A stretch of 64,000 nt of DNA from Opisthorchis felineus. Taxonomy: Eukaryota > Platyhelminthes > Trematoda > Opisthorchiida > Opisthorchiidae. The translations under genes were made by a program, and so were the position numbers. Each line of letters starts with the position of its first letter. The stretch's first letter is position 1. The stretch is from the NCBI GenBank assembly GCA_004794785.1, contig SJOL01007141.1, positions 857,763 to 921,762 on the forward strand, in the 5' to 3' direction. This document shows, one piece after another, positions 1-11,340 of this stretch. The notes under the pieces are model-generated. The model searched no databases. It was not told the DNA's origin and was given only the letters and a program-made list of their open reading frames with translations.

Positions 1-470
1 TTTTCAAATAGCTGGCAACGAAAACCAGAAGCTGTAGTATTTAGGTCAGGTACTGTGCATACCGAATCATCGCTTGCCGAAAAGAGCGCCCACTTCTCAC
101 CTGCGCAAACAGAGACGTGGTAAATCTTTGGATTGACAGAGGTGCATGATAGCGATAAGTCTGAGTTCTGCCGCTGAGATTCGTCTTCCAGATGGGTTCC
201 GCGTGATTCCCCATGTTTATGGTTGGAGAAGTTGCAAGATATGGCTGCTAATCGATGTCAGTGGCGTTCTTGTTGTCGGTTTCTACCTAGATTGCCTGAC
301 TGAGTGTCTGGAGGTGGAAACACCTTGGAATGATTGTGGTAGGCTAGCACTAAGTCCCTTCCCTATTCACTTTTATTCTTTTCTTCAAAATAACGCTTTC
401 AAATAAATTATGGTTGTACTGCAGCGAAGCATCAGTGTTCGAACAGTGATGAAAATGACAACCTCAAATT
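1..470 (+). mobile_element. LINE 3' end (non-LTR retrotransposon)
   Basis: The first 140 bases read as the C-terminal tail of a LINE ORF (a PNHRLPKRA-like peptide), matching a better copy near 14,100. The following 3' UTR (about 300-430) is shared with the copies at 2,595-2,900 (minus strand) and 13,840-14,600, including a stretch ending in a palindromic CAGTGTT..AACAGTG block and a GATGA-rich tail. Short tandem tails of this kind are typical of RTE-like LINEs. It is heavily 5'-truncated and its ORF is broken, so no function is expected. Confidence 0.55.
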
Positions 471-2264
471 GATGTCTAATTCTCGATACCAAGGTCAGGA
501 CTAACATTCTGGTCCTTCTAATCAACGCTCTGTCTGGAAGAAAATATGATTTCGAGGCGCCCGCAGCGACAACATCCGCCTCTGAGGCCTGAACTAGGGC
601 AAAGCCCTCCGTAGCCTGTAAATTCGTTCTGAGGCCTCAAGCATACCTTGCACCCACGGAGGTGGAACGTAGTCTAGCTCACTGATTAGGCACCTATGTG
701 AGTTTGTAGAACGCTGGTTTTCGGTAATTCCAAGGTCGAGGACCAATAGGTGGGTAGCACCTGTGGGCCATTGTACATTTTAAATGGATTTTACACCTTG
801 CTTGCCTTTGCTGGAATATCAAACCATAAGGGATGCCAGCGAATCCCTCACAGCTTGCGTACCATCCTTTAAAACTGGAGTTTTAAATGGTGGGTTTTAT
901 GTATTGACATTATTCTTCGTTTTCATTATTTTTATTATCGTTGTACCAAATAACAACCGATAAAACCCATTGAGTTGTGGTAAAGAGGATACGTAGAATG
1001 ACTCCGTTTACGAAAACTACAGGGGGAAAAAATTAACGAGCACACATGCCTAACAAGAGCAAACACGAATCTCACAACGCCTACCGCAGTTGTCATGCCC
1101 AAAAATCTCAGTCAAAAGGACCTGCTTGTGCGTGGCTTCGTTCACGTAAACATTCACTGTAAGCAGCTGCCTACCAATCGGTTTTTCCTAGTCATGACCT
1201 CTTAACGGTGTGCATCCATTCCTCCACCCACACTTGTCACACGGTCCTCAATTAATCACGGTCAATTGACCATGAAAAGGATCGGTAGAGCACCAGTTAC
1301 CCGCAATTCGTTACAGATTAACTTCTGGATCATCTGTGTCGCTTCAAAGCATTCGTGTGACACTGATCCTCCTTGATGTTGTGGAATTATGAAAAAGCTT
1401 CAAATCAAACAGACAAAAGACCAAGTTCTTCTGAATCGCGGTTTAGTCAGTTGTTAGACTACAAGCCTTAACATTCAAATTACCTGGATAAGGGTAAAAA
1501 CTCCTTTTCATTAGATCAGGGTTAAAAAGGTGTGTGTCTGTTTGGTGGTTTATTCACGGATTTCTTCAATTGATTATTTTCACTTGTCAGCACCAAGTAA
1601 TCACTTAGGCATGATTCTGAACGTGGTCAACTACCACGTTGAAGCAAAACAGGTAACCCTTTAAGAAGTCAGTTCACGTAGTCCTGCGGAGCTGATTGAC
1701 AGCTCAAAGCCGAAAATAGGAAACATGCCGAATCAAACCGAATTCACCGATCAGTTGACATGACTTAGTTTGGTTTGATGTCATTCCTGGAAAAGTAAGG
1801 GGTTCTCAAGTTCTTAGAGACCTTTCCAGGCTACTAGCCAACTTAGACCGGCCACGTCATGGTTCACAAAATGTCCATATTAGAATATGGAAATTTCGTT
1901 GGGGATTTTGTTGTATAGAAATTTTTTTCTGATGGATCACCTTTCAGTCAAGTGATTAAACCAGTCCTATTGTAGAGGAACCAAAGTTTCTTGTTATCTG
2001 AGTTTTGGTTGCTCAGGCTAATTGAAGCCCTGCTTAAAGTTGGGTCATGCGAGTGAGCACGCGGGCACTAAAAAGTTGATGAATTCCAGTCGGTTGGGCA
2101 GATTGTGAACAGACTGATCTCCATAAGAACTACAAAGAGGGAAACGTTTCTAGCTGGTAACTCGTAACTACCCCATATCGACCCTCACCTTACATGTTTT
2201 GTGGTATGCACTGAGGTCAGGAGGGGACAGGGTTAAAGCACGCGGAATGTCCACTTCATCTCTA
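471..2264. other. No recognised gene or repeat
   Basis: I see no convincing exon, tRNA or named repeat here. All frames are broken by frequent stops. It is probably intergenic or intronic sequence with old repeat debris. Confidence 0.5.
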
Positions 2265-2480
2265 CGGGAGACTCAGCTGAATCCCAGCTTAATTTCTCGC
2301 ACATCCTATTCGTCTGCTGAATGTACTGCAAAAGTTCGCCTCATGGTTCAGTTGATGGGATATTCCACATGTTGAGGTATATTTTCCAGAAAGAGCACTA
2401 CTCAGAATGTTGATAAAAACCCTTTCGTAGTGAGGGCTTCCTTCAAGATGAAAGTACGTTTGAGTTTATGGCGGCACGTC
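2265..2480 (-). mobile_element. Degenerate HH-SINE copy
   Basis: It contains the family landmark GGGAGACTCAGCTGAATCC at about 2,268 and, about 130 bp on, the CACTACTCA..GTTG..AAAACC block that flanks the ribozyme in other minus-strand copies. The hammerhead core is no longer recognisable. It is an old, decayed unit. Confidence 0.4.
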
Positions 2481-2594
2481 AGTTCTATAGGACGAATTCA
2501 ATGCAAATAGGAACTCAGACCAACTTGGTATCCTAGGCACACTGTAAAAGTTTTATCAGGCAAAAACAGCTAACAATTAGTTGAACAGAGCTCA

Positions 2595-2900
2595 TCGATA
2601 GCATATCAGTGTTCAACACTGATGCTTCGCTGCGATGCAACCATACTTTATTTGAAAGCCTTATTGTGAAGAAAAGAATAAAAGTGAATGGGGAAGGGAC
2701 TTGATACTAACCTACCACAATCATTCCGAGGTGCCTACACATTCAGATACTGATTCAGGCAATCTGGTTAGAAAAAGACAACAAGAACACCACTGTCAAA
2801 TCTTGCAGCCTCTCCATCCAGGCGCATTGGAGATCACGCGGACCTCATCCTAGAAGGCGAGTGGCGCTGACAGCACTCATGCTTTTCGGAATCCCTTTCA
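2595..2900 (-). mobile_element. LINE 3' end, inverted relative to the first copy
   Basis: On the minus strand this repeats the 3' UTR of the LINE seen at 1-470 and 13,840-14,600: the TGTAGGCACCT block, the AAGTCCCTTCCC block and the palindromic tail at about 2,600-2,640. With the first copy it brackets about 2.1 kb between inverted LINE tails. No coding capacity is left. Confidence 0.55.
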
Positions 2901-3854
2901 TTTACTACTGCCATATCAAAGGTTGATCAACCCACCGCTTGCGTCACTCTGAATTGGGCACGGAAAACAACACTCTCTTCGGCAACACATGGTTCGGTAT
3001 GCGGGATACATGGCCCAAACAAAGCTGCTTCTGGTGATGCAGACGTTCTTTCACTGAAGTCCAAGTTGCACAACTGGCTTTCTAACTGCCCACTTAGAAC
3101 GGCTTGGAAAGCCACTTTCACAGGGCTTGAAAGTGCACGCTCAAAAAAGTGAATTACAGTTGCCAACACAGGTCAGGCTATGCTTAAAAGTTTGTCAACC
3201 CAAATAGCTACTTTGGTAATCGGCAGGAAGTTGCTCCAAACTTGCCTTGGTATTCCTCATACTGATGTTTGCAGCCTTGCTCTCATTTAACCCAAAATTT
3301 AACTGAACATTGAAACAGACAGTTGTATTCAGTTGGTTTATACGAGCAAGATGGATTGAGCAAACAGCTGTTACATCAAATCTCAAATTTCCACAGATTT
3401 CCATAAACATTATCACTTTGCTGAAGTGGACGATTTAGTTTTGACATAAGCATTGTTCGACCAGTCAATTAGGCTCAGACAGAAGCTGTCAGTTTCGATT
3501 TGACTTGCTCAGTGTAAGAAAAAAGGCGAAATAGTAATTAGTTCGTTTTTAATTTGGCGGAACGGCTTTGGGTGTTTAGTCCCACGTATTGAACATCTGA
3601 CTCATTCCTTCAGTTGATGACTGTTCATGTTCTCCGAAGACTCGCAGTGTTTTTGTTACTGTTATCCATTCATACAGTTATTAAAGTGGATATAAAATGT
3701 CGGATGCTAGGAAAAGTTCCTACGAAGGTGGATATCCTGCGTCTTGATAGAAAATAGGTGTGTCCTAACAAAACGTTGGTTTTCAATTGAGATATCAGTG
3801 AAACCAAACTGAAGTGAAAAGCCAATAAGTTGGTTTCAGCTGCTTCATTCTTAT
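2901..3854. other. No recognised gene or repeat
   Basis: Short minus-strand ORFs of up to 80 codons occur at 2,927-3,864 but show no family motif, clear splice sites or repeated match in the window. I see nothing I can name. Confidence 0.45.
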
Positions 3855-4130
3855 TGGGAATCATCAGCAGTGCACAGCTGACGAAACACCAGTAGGGATT
3901 TTCGAACCAACGACCCTCCTACCAGTGGTTAAAAACTCAGCCATTTGGCCACGAGCTGCTGAACAGCAGTGTGATTAGCCCTCACTTAGCGCCACTCATC
4001 CCCAATCACAGAAAACATCACGTGGTCACGCATTGACTGGCTCCTCGAGTGACGACTTCTCAGATGGGAGTTCCACTAACCCTGTGAAACTGTTCACCCT
4101 CGGACCCATTTATATAAGGATACTAGTGTT
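3855..4130 (-). mobile_element. tRNA-like SINE, family A
   Basis: On the minus strand a tRNA-like head has an A-box-like CGTGGCCAAATGGCT (about 3,945-3,960) and a B-box-like GGTTCGAAAATCC (about 3,900). It is followed by the shared body containing GATGAAACAGCTG-type sequence. Other copies are at 4,205 (+), 16,100 (-), 31,850 (-), 43,010 (-), 52,890 (+) and 63,050 (-). It is most likely a Pol III SINE that moved with LINE machinery. Confidence 0.6.
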
Positions 4131-4204
4131 ATGATTTCTTCCTGTGAGTGACCGACAGTCACTAGAGGATCCGGTCAATAGGCGACCACATCATCTAGCT
4201 TCTG

Positions 4205-4425
4205 AGGCTGAGAGATGAACAGCACTGTACCCTGATCAGATGCTCGTCGTTCGCACCGCTGATCAGTCGCTTATGGCCGAACGGCCAAGTGTTTAAACTA
4301 CTAGCCGAGAGATCACGGGTTCGGGACCCCTTACAGGAGGTTCATGAGATGCGCACTGCTGATAATTCCCAATAAGGACGAAAGAGCTGTGCAGTGTTCC
4401 TTAGCTTTTCAGCATGGATTACTTT
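4205..4425 (+). mobile_element. tRNA-like SINE, family A
   Basis: A plus-strand copy of family A has CTTATGGCCGAACGGCCAAG (A-box region) and CACGGGTTCGGGACCCC (B-box region), followed by GAGATGCGCACTGCTGAT and a GATTCCCAATAAGGACGAAA tail. It faces the minus-strand copy about 80 bp away, so together they could form an imperfect hairpin. Confidence 0.6.
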
Positions 4426-4769
4426 CAATGATAAGACAAAATTTCACTTGAAAATTACCAAATCTCCTGACACTACCAGAGATGCTGGCTGCCGTTTCCA
4501 ACCAGATTGACTCTCCGCTATCAGTTATTGTGTACTTTCTAACGAAACCAACATGTTTAATGTTTGCAATCCAGACGGTATATCACATCAGCATGCCAAC
4601 CTTTGCAGCAGCTGGTGGCACTCGCACGATCTGATCGAGTCACGTGCATCTGACTTCGCCTCACCGGTCGACTTTATTTATTCGCTCAGCTGTCAACCAA
4701 TGCTTTGTATCGGTATTGAAATAAAAATAATAGTTCAACTGTAACACCCTTACGGTGCATCATTGTCAT
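4426..4769. other. No recognised gene
   Basis: This stretch lies between SINE copies. A 63-codon ORF at 4,553-4,744 has no recognisable domain. Nothing else is evident. Confidence 0.4.
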
Positions 4770-4955
4770 ACCACTCGAAGGAAGAACGGGGACTGAGATA
4801 CTGCCAGGTAGCCCAACTTATGCAGGAGCAATCGAGATATAGATGTTGATTTCGAGCCACAAAACTTCGTACACTTACCACTGCGCCATCCCGAGCTCTT
4901 GGATCAATATTTACCACATTGAACCACTTTATGTTGACCGCTTCGAGGCACAAAC
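4770..4955 (-). mobile_element. tRNA-like SINE, family B
   Basis: On the minus strand a tRNA-like head GGGATGGCGCAGTGGTAAG (A box) and GTGGCTCGAAATC (B box) precedes the family B body (GGGCTACCTGGCAGTATCTC). The same body occurs at 13,050-13,235 (+), 29,740-29,870 (-), 42,310-42,475 (-), 59,715-59,805 (-) and 61,665-61,760 (+). Confidence 0.55.
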
Positions 4956-5559
4956 CGAACCCATTTATAAACCGGGATTTCTCACAAGGAAGAGTTTATA
5001 ACTTGGTGCTGCACAGGTTTTCGAACTAAAAAAGGAAGTCCCATCGTTTGAGCTCTTCATTTCAACGAGTTGTCAACTTTAACGAGATGCGTGTTTTCAG
5101 AAACACAAAGATACTTCCAGCTAATTGGATGGTGTTTAAGTTTTACTTGACAGTGATACCCGTTTAAGATGTTACTCTGGCTGATTATATAAACGCAATT
5201 TAAGCGAGTGTGAATATTCGAACACAGACAACCACAGCAAATGTGTGCATGACTACTGCGTTCCCTCAGAGCGTTTCAACGAGCTGGAATTCTGCTCCGG
5301 GCCTTGATCCTCAACATGCATTTAGCCTTCTTCTTACTAGTTGTCAGTCTTAGGGTCAAGCAAAACAGTTCAGCTTAGATGAACCCAAGGATGAGGGACG
5401 CAGAATGATCTATGCGGATTAGTCGGCTTTGGTTCAATATGGCAAGATTTGCACCGACGCTAATTCCAAGCAAGTGTTTACTTAGTTTTTCTCGCTGAAA
5501 TTCAACACACATCACTAAGGAGAGCTTGACTGGTTCATCAAATAGACGCGTTTGCACAC
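4956..5559. other. No recognised gene
   Basis: No motif-bearing ORF or repeat could be identified. Frames are short and unremarkable. Confidence 0.4.
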
Positions 5560-6240
5560 CGATTTGTGCTTCCATTGGAGACTTACCTGAATCCCAGCTG
5601 ATATTCTTCTTCAAAGTCTACCTCACGTTTCAGCTGGGACTAAACCTGATAGGCATTTTGTTGACAAAGATCCTTGTAGATAGTCTTGAAGACAGTTATG
5701 TCAACCATTATCTTACTGTCAATAGAATGCATAATACTAACTATCGTTTAAAAGAAAAGTTTCTCTTGAGGTTGCTGAAAATTCTTCGACAGCCCACGAC
5801 GGGTTTCGGCCTTCTTGGGGCTTTTGCCTGGAAACATCACAAACGAGAGACTCAGCTGGGTTCCAGGTGAGTCTCTCGCAAAACCAAATATGTTTGCAAA
5901 TGAGTGTATTTCGCTAATTTCGTGAAATTTGGTCTCAATTAGAACATAAGGTTGACGGAAACTCGGGGACTGCGCCTACCTGACGAACCCCAAGAAGAGT
6001 GAAACCGGTCGTGAGCAACAGCAGCAAACTTATGAGTAGTGCATTAAGAATATACATGTATCGCGATATCTCGAATATCGTACTAACTGAAACATGAGGC
6101 GGCCTGGTGCAGCACATTCAGTTGCACGGAAACATCACAAACGAGAGATTCAGCTGGGTTCCTGGTGAGTCTCTCGCAAAACCAAATTTGTTTTCAAATG
6201 AGTGCATTTCGCTAAAAGTTTCTCTGTTATACAACTTCCA
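5560..6240 (+). mobile_element. HH-SINE cluster (tandem units, one inverted piece)
   Basis: Two plus-strand units share the block GAAACATCACAAACGAGAGA at 5,831 and 6,129, a spacing of 298 bp, so this is a tandem of about 1.3 units. A minus-strand fragment (about 5,760-5,830) carrying the 3' half of a hammerhead is fused in front. The complete plus-strand ribozyme core is annotated separately. Tandem organisation fits a satellite- or retrozyme-like mode of spread. Confidence 0.7.
5974..6016 (+). ncRNA. Hammerhead ribozyme-like core (HH-SINE)
   Basis: The order is stem I GCCTAC, core CTGACGA (5,980-5,986), stem II ACCC..GAGT with a 6-nt loop (three of four pairs), core GAAA (6,001-6,004), stem III ACCGGT as a self-complementary hexamer with no loop, cleavage triplet GTC, then GTGAGC closing stem I with one mismatch. 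All invariant core bases are present. Activity is uncertain because stems I and II each have a mismatch. Confidence 0.65.
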
Positions 6241-7582
6241 TGCTAAGGTTTCTCGCGGGCAGGTGATTAAGTTTCTTGGAACTCAACATCCGCTTTCTGT
6301 TCCACTGAACAGGCAGTCCGTACGAAATTCGAAAACTTCCTCACAAGACCAAAGCGAGAACACTCAAGAAAGTAGGAAGGTATACCCATCAATCAACCAG
6401 CCAGACATTCAAGATTTCCCACTCCATGGACCCACTTTATGCTCAGTTTCACTTCAGTCTCATTCACGGAAGCGCCATTGAAGATTATGTCATTGATTTT
6501 GAAGTATAACCAAAATAATTGAGCAAACTACAAACGCGAGTCTGAAACGGGGAACCTGTACACGTGACGGAAGTGCCGTTTGTCTGCTGATAACAAAAGG
6601 ACAAAATTTGTGAACACATCAGCCGTGTTTCTGTTTGCTACCGTGTGACAGACAACCTTATTGTTTGATGCCTGACCACTGGGAAGATATATAGCTATGC
6701 AATCAACTCGATATTATGGCAATCACACATAGAATCAGGCATCGTCACCATAACCAAAGAGGATCATATAACAAAAACGACTTGGATCACCACGGTTGAA
6801 CGAAAATTTGTGGAAGATGCAACTTTTAAAGTACGAGATTTTGCTCGAGAAGCAGATGATTAGGAATTATATCTGGACCACATTACAAACGCTTCAAAAG
6901 CCTTAGAACTCAGACATCCCGAATGAGGGATTTCCCTAAAAATCTGTAAGATCGATTCGAATCATTCAAACTTCAGCCTGTTATAAAGCTATCCTTTGGA
7001 TGCTGGACATTTTTGATCCGATAGTGAAACAGTTGCTTACCTTTATGATACATCGTTTTTCACTAGCTGTTCCAGCTGACTTACTTAAGGGCTTTCTACA
7101 AAAGCATTCGTGATTTAAAAGGAAAGACTCTCAGGTTTGTCTCTGATTCCAAGAGATCTTTGTACATACAGTAAGTCCCTCAAAGACGTCATTTCGGGCT
7201 TTTCTAAGGGATGACCTCTCCTCAAAGGTTCTCACAGTAGGTTGTGGCCATGGGAATGGTTCCTCTTCTGCGATGGCTATTTCTAGGGGGGGTTAAGTTA
7301 TGTTCTCGTCCAGTCCATGTGAATGTGGCACCAGTTTGTTGAAACTACACAGATAATCGGTCAAGAAAATTCAATATAGAATGGATTGGTTCCCATTTAT
7401 TTGAAACCCCAGCGTCTATTAAGCTATGAGCGGTACTCAGTAGTGCGGCAAAATGTTTGGAAGTATTCACTAACGCCTTCCAGTAATACGCAACGTTTTT
7501 TTACAAGTTACAAGTTAATTTCAACTGCATCCCATTGTGGTTATTCAGACGTTATCCGAATGAAGACTAAATAATTGTCTAA
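6241..7582. other. No recognised gene or repeat
   Basis: This stretch would be the start of the intron downstream of the minus-strand exon at 7,589-8,360, if that exon is real. I searched it for a homeobox signature (WFQNRR-type codons on the minus strand) and found none. Confidence 0.4.
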
Positions 7583-7588
7583 TCTCAC

Positions 7589-8360
7589 CTGTATCCAGGC
7601 CGGAATTAGTGTCTTTTGATCCAGATTGCAGGTCACATACGTGGAAATCCATTGGTCGATCATCCAATGAATTGGCGGTCAAATGTTCGGAGTGGAGGCC
7701 ACTCCAGAACGTATGTGACCTCTGTAGTGAAGAAGGGGAGGGCGGATAAACAGAAGTATGGCTGGGCTGCGTTTCTAGTGATAAAACAGGTCCAGATGTT
7801 GATCGATAACTCAAGGGAATGCAAGTAGGACAATCATTCTGTGCACAGGTGGGAATGTGTCGTAACAACGAACGTGGAGCAGCGGCTTTGTGTATATGCC
7901 TTCCAGTGAATTGGTTACATTTCTGAAGCTGTTCTAGCCATCGAGATTGCGTCTTTCCAGATTCAATTAAGGCAGGATATGATCTGTAAATATTCATTAT
8001 CGCATACACCATATCGTTATCAGGAGTAGGTGAGACATTCGGTTGTGTAAAACGTTCCATACTGTTGAATAGTTGAGAATGGGTGAATGTGGTGACAGGA
8101 CTGGATCTTAATGGAGAGGATGGTGTTCGTCTTCTTGGTGTTCGATGATGTCCAGTAGAACTGTCACAGTGCCAGTTGCCCTGACCATTAGGGGGGTATT
8201 CTGGCGCCACATTCAAGGTAGGTTCATCTGAATTGAGCACGGCCATACTGTTGGCATCATTATGCTTTATTTCTTGTGAATCTGGAAGTAACCCCAGAAG
8301 TTTTTGTATGGTAAATGTCCCAGCATTTAACCGACCATGGGAATTTGTCGATTCCAGCAT
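7589..8360 (-). CDS. Putative transcription-factor first coding exon with eh1-like motif
   Basis: The longest open frame outside the mobile elements starts at ATG 8,360 (in-frame TGA two codons upstream). It ends at a good donor, CAG|GTGAGA, with intron bases from 7,588 downward, giving about 257 codons and a phase-1 exit. Near residues 17-25 is FTIQKLLGL, which fits the eh1/octapeptide repressor motif (F.I..LL) found near the N-terminus of homeodomain factors such as Vsx and Gsc types. The rest is rich in Ser, Thr, Pro and His (TPRRRTPSSPLRSS) and looks disordered, as is usual before a homeodomain. No homeobox exon was found in the 7.5 kb left of it; it may lie outside the window. The family assignment is inference. 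Confidence 0.4.
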
Positions 8361-8419
8361 TGTTGGTCAGTTCACTTGCTGGAATCAAACAGTTAATTTA
8401 TCTCAGAGTTGCAAACCAG

Positions 8420-9584
8420 TTTGTATTTAATCGCCCCTCCCTCCTCCAGTCCTCCTTACATTTTCAAAGCACTTTAAACCAAGTATTATTTTCGTCGTCA
8501 TCAGAACGCTCGAAATATCAGTTAGCTGACAAATGATTGGCTCGTTAGCGAACGGGACGGACATCTGTTAGCTCCCCCTGGTGGAGAAAAATTCGACAAA
8601 GAATCGGAAATCTACGATGCATGAAGGGGTGTGTGTGAGTGCGTGCATCTGATTAGCCAGCATCAAACCACACTGGAGTGAAATCGAGCCAATCAATGCG
8701 TCTAATGGACGCAGAATTTTCATTGATCACACTGTGGCCGTGCTGGCTGCAAAATGATTGGTCGGCCTTGTCCACATCTATCCGAGGGATGACAAAGTGG
8801 TCTCGATGTATGATTCCCAAGTTTGGTTGGCGTCGTAGTGAATAGGGTTGAGGGCTACGCTGGTTCAAACATAGTGATTTTTTCCCCGGAACATGAAATT
8901 TGTTCCCCAATCGACCAGTTTTCGGCTGTCAACGAAAGTGTTGTTGACCTCCATATCGTGCACGGGAATCGGTGAAACCTTTTTTAGCTGAGGTATGTAC
9001 GGAAACTGCCATCAGCTGTTCTCATGAACCATTTAGCACCTTTTTTACGTCGGGTCATCGATGGATTCTGTGCGATGGATTTTCGCACTTTGTCTGAAGT
9101 CAGCGCGACCTGGACAAGCTACTGATCAACTTACGTTAATGTCGCAATCTTCTGGCATCTAAGAGCATGCATTTGTTTTGTCGTGGGGCCAAACTCGAAA
9201 GGTATCCACAGAACAAGATAATTTATCACCAAGATATAGTCTAATATGACAAAGAAGAAAATGGCCTTTGTTTGGAGCACGATAACTACCAAGTTAGCTC
9301 GAGCCGATTTATCCATTCTGACATTTCAAATTTGTTGTCCGACTTTATTGGACAAAGAGATGCGTAAATTTCCCATGACACTGGTAAATTCAGCTATTTT
9401 CCGGCTCATACCTCTTAAAATATTTTCCCGTCGGCGCAGCTTTACAATTCGAGTTGGCACCGTGACTGCTGACTGCTCATTGGTCGAAACTCCAGACGGT
9501 GATGAGTCCAAGAAGGGCAAAACAGGCCTTGAGATGTGTAAAAGCATTCAGCAACCTTACAAGTAGTGTGTTGCAATTGGACAA
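8420..9584. other. Upstream region of the minus-strand exon, nothing recognised
   Basis: If the 7,589-8,360 exon is real, this holds its 5' UTR and promoter. ORFs at 8,653-8,910 and 9,246-9,566 have no domain signature. No TATA box or other promoter element stands out. Confidence 0.35.
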
Positions 9585-9895
9585 TGTATAGCGTTATCTA
9601 GAGTATCGTACCACCTGAAACATGAGGCGCCCTGGTACAGTACATTCCGTTAAAGTTGATTATGACAAACGAGAAGTTCACTTGGATTCAGTCGACCCTC
9701 CCGTCAAAACCAAATTCAGATACAAACGAAAGTATCTGCCCAATTTCGTCCAACTTGGGTTCAAGTGGAGCATCCGCAGGTTGACGACAATTCGGGGACT
9801 GCTCCTACCTGATGAGCTCGAGGTGGGAAGCAGAAATCAGTCGTGGGCTGCCAAAGAGTTTTAGACAACTTTATGAGTAGCATGTTGGGTCTAAG
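9585..9895 (+). mobile_element. HH-SINE, full unit
   Basis: A complete unit of about 310 bp. It begins near CCTGAAACATGAGGCGCCCTGG (family opening TGAAACATGAGG), then the GAGAAGTTCACTTGGATTC block, GGGTTCAAGTGGAGCAT, the ribozyme (9,803-9,848) and the ending GAGTTTTAG..CAAC.TTATGAGTAG. It is diverged from the consensus. Confidence 0.65.
9803..9848 (+). ncRNA. Hammerhead ribozyme-like core (HH-SINE), diverged
   Basis: Stem I TCCTAC/GTGGGC keeps five pairs. The cores CTGATGA (9,809-9,815) and GAAA (9,833-9,836) are intact. Stem II GCTC..AGCA is poor. Stem III ATCAGT pairs only A-T plus a wobble. The cleavage triplet is GTC. It is probably inactive because stem II has decayed. Confidence 0.5.
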
Positions 9896-10469
9896 GAAAG
9901 ACGGTAACTGTGCTCGTCACACTGATGGGAGCAACGTTTTGACTAGAAAAAATTTGAGGTAAACGACCAAACAGAGTTATCGACAGTCTAGTTTTGAAAT
10001 GACTATTTGTCACTCATAAGTGACCTCTCGTCAGCTAAAGAACACACTCATATTTCACGGACAGCAGAACAAAAGAACCAATAAAACAAAATTGCGATAA
10101 TTTCTGCCATAAAGTCTACCTTGTATATTTTGAAATTCCCAATGAGCATTCCCTGGAAATACGATTACTCAAGGGATTCCCAACGTAACCATATGACCTA
10201 GTTTGCTCAGCTCGATCAAAGTTTAATTTTCTAACAACTGCGAAAAATACTCAGGCTGAGAATGGACCAGTCAGAAGCCTAGTCTTACCGAACGGACAAC
10301 ATGCGCCGGCAACTTGGATAGAGTGCAATGTGCACGTTCTGGAAGCTCCGTAAAGCATAGCGGTTTACGGTAAATTTCATGAATGGAAAGCAGAGAACGA
10401 CTCATAGTTTAAAACCCAGCACTTACAAAGAAACTAACCGAAGCGATAGACATCCTGAGGATATCACTG
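9896..10469. other. No recognised gene
   Basis: No supported exon, repeat or RNA gene. Confidence 0.4.
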
Positions 10470-10795
10470 CTGACATCACTCCAGTCTGGACATTCATCCT
10501 CCTGTCTTGATGCACCAAAGTGAAGAAGCACTGGACTTGAGTTTCGCTCCTATCAGAGCTCATCAGCAGTGTATGCCGGGGTTCGAACTCCGCATATCTG
10601 ACATGCGAGACGAACTTGTTCCCAGTACTCCATCAGCATACACCCGACGCACCTATATTCTCACCTCTGAACAGACCATTTTGTTCACACTTGAGTGGTA
10701 TGACTGGTTTTTGCCTGGCGCCTTAAACGAGGACTTGCTTGTGCAGATCGACTGGCTCGCTAGTCACTTCTCCCCAGTCATTTCGCGTCTTTAAA
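10470..10795 (+). repeat. Dispersed repeat, family C
   Basis: It shares the order TCCTCCTGTC, GAGTTTCGCTC, ATCAGAGCTCATCAGCAGT, TTCGAACTCCG, CTGACATGC and CTCTGAACAG with copies near 13,380-13,705, 23,150-23,660, 31,120-31,395 and 49,265-49,400. The TTCGAACTCC stretch resembles a Pol III B box. It could be a SINE or a small DNA-element relic. The 95-codon ORF here is incidental. Confidence 0.5.
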
Positions 10796-11224
10796 GAGTG
10801 ATGCACGTGAGCATGAGCCAGTGTCGTATCTATAGTGTTACAAAAATATTGACCTGCTGGCTGGCTTTCACCTATGCTTATGTTTCATCCAAACTGGGTG
10901 AAACTAGTCCCACTTTTCGGAACAATAGGGTCATGTTTGTCATAAAAACGGAACTCTCTTGTTAACTGTGATATCATTCGGGTCAGACTGGCATCCGTTC
11001 AACGGTACAAACCGGTGCAAGCAAGTGTTACTTTTCAAGTTGTTTCTATCGACGTTTCCATATTTTTTTTCATATCTTGCTCGATAGGAAGCTGGTATCA
11101 CGATAACATCCAGAAGCGTTATGCCAAAATCGAAGCAGTCATTGGATGTGTGAAAAAAAGAAGGTAGTACAATAAATGTTACCTATTTGGAAGAGTATTC
11201 TGGCTTCAGTTGGAAACTCAAGTG

Positions 11225-11340
11225 ATTCCAGCTGAATCCAGGACTATGCCTTCATGATGAGCCCAACGTGAAACGGTGAAGCCGGCCTTGGGCTGTCTAA
11301 GGGTTTTCAGCAACCTTATGAGTAATGCTTTGCGTCAAGA
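11225..11340 (+). mobile_element. HH-SINE 3' fragment, broken ribozyme
   Basis: It ends with the family tail GGTTTTCAGCAACCTTATGAGTA. The ribozyme region reads CATGATGAGCCC..GAAGCCGGCC, so both cores carry substitutions (CTGATGA lost, GAAA to GAAG). It is a dead copy. Confidence 0.5.
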
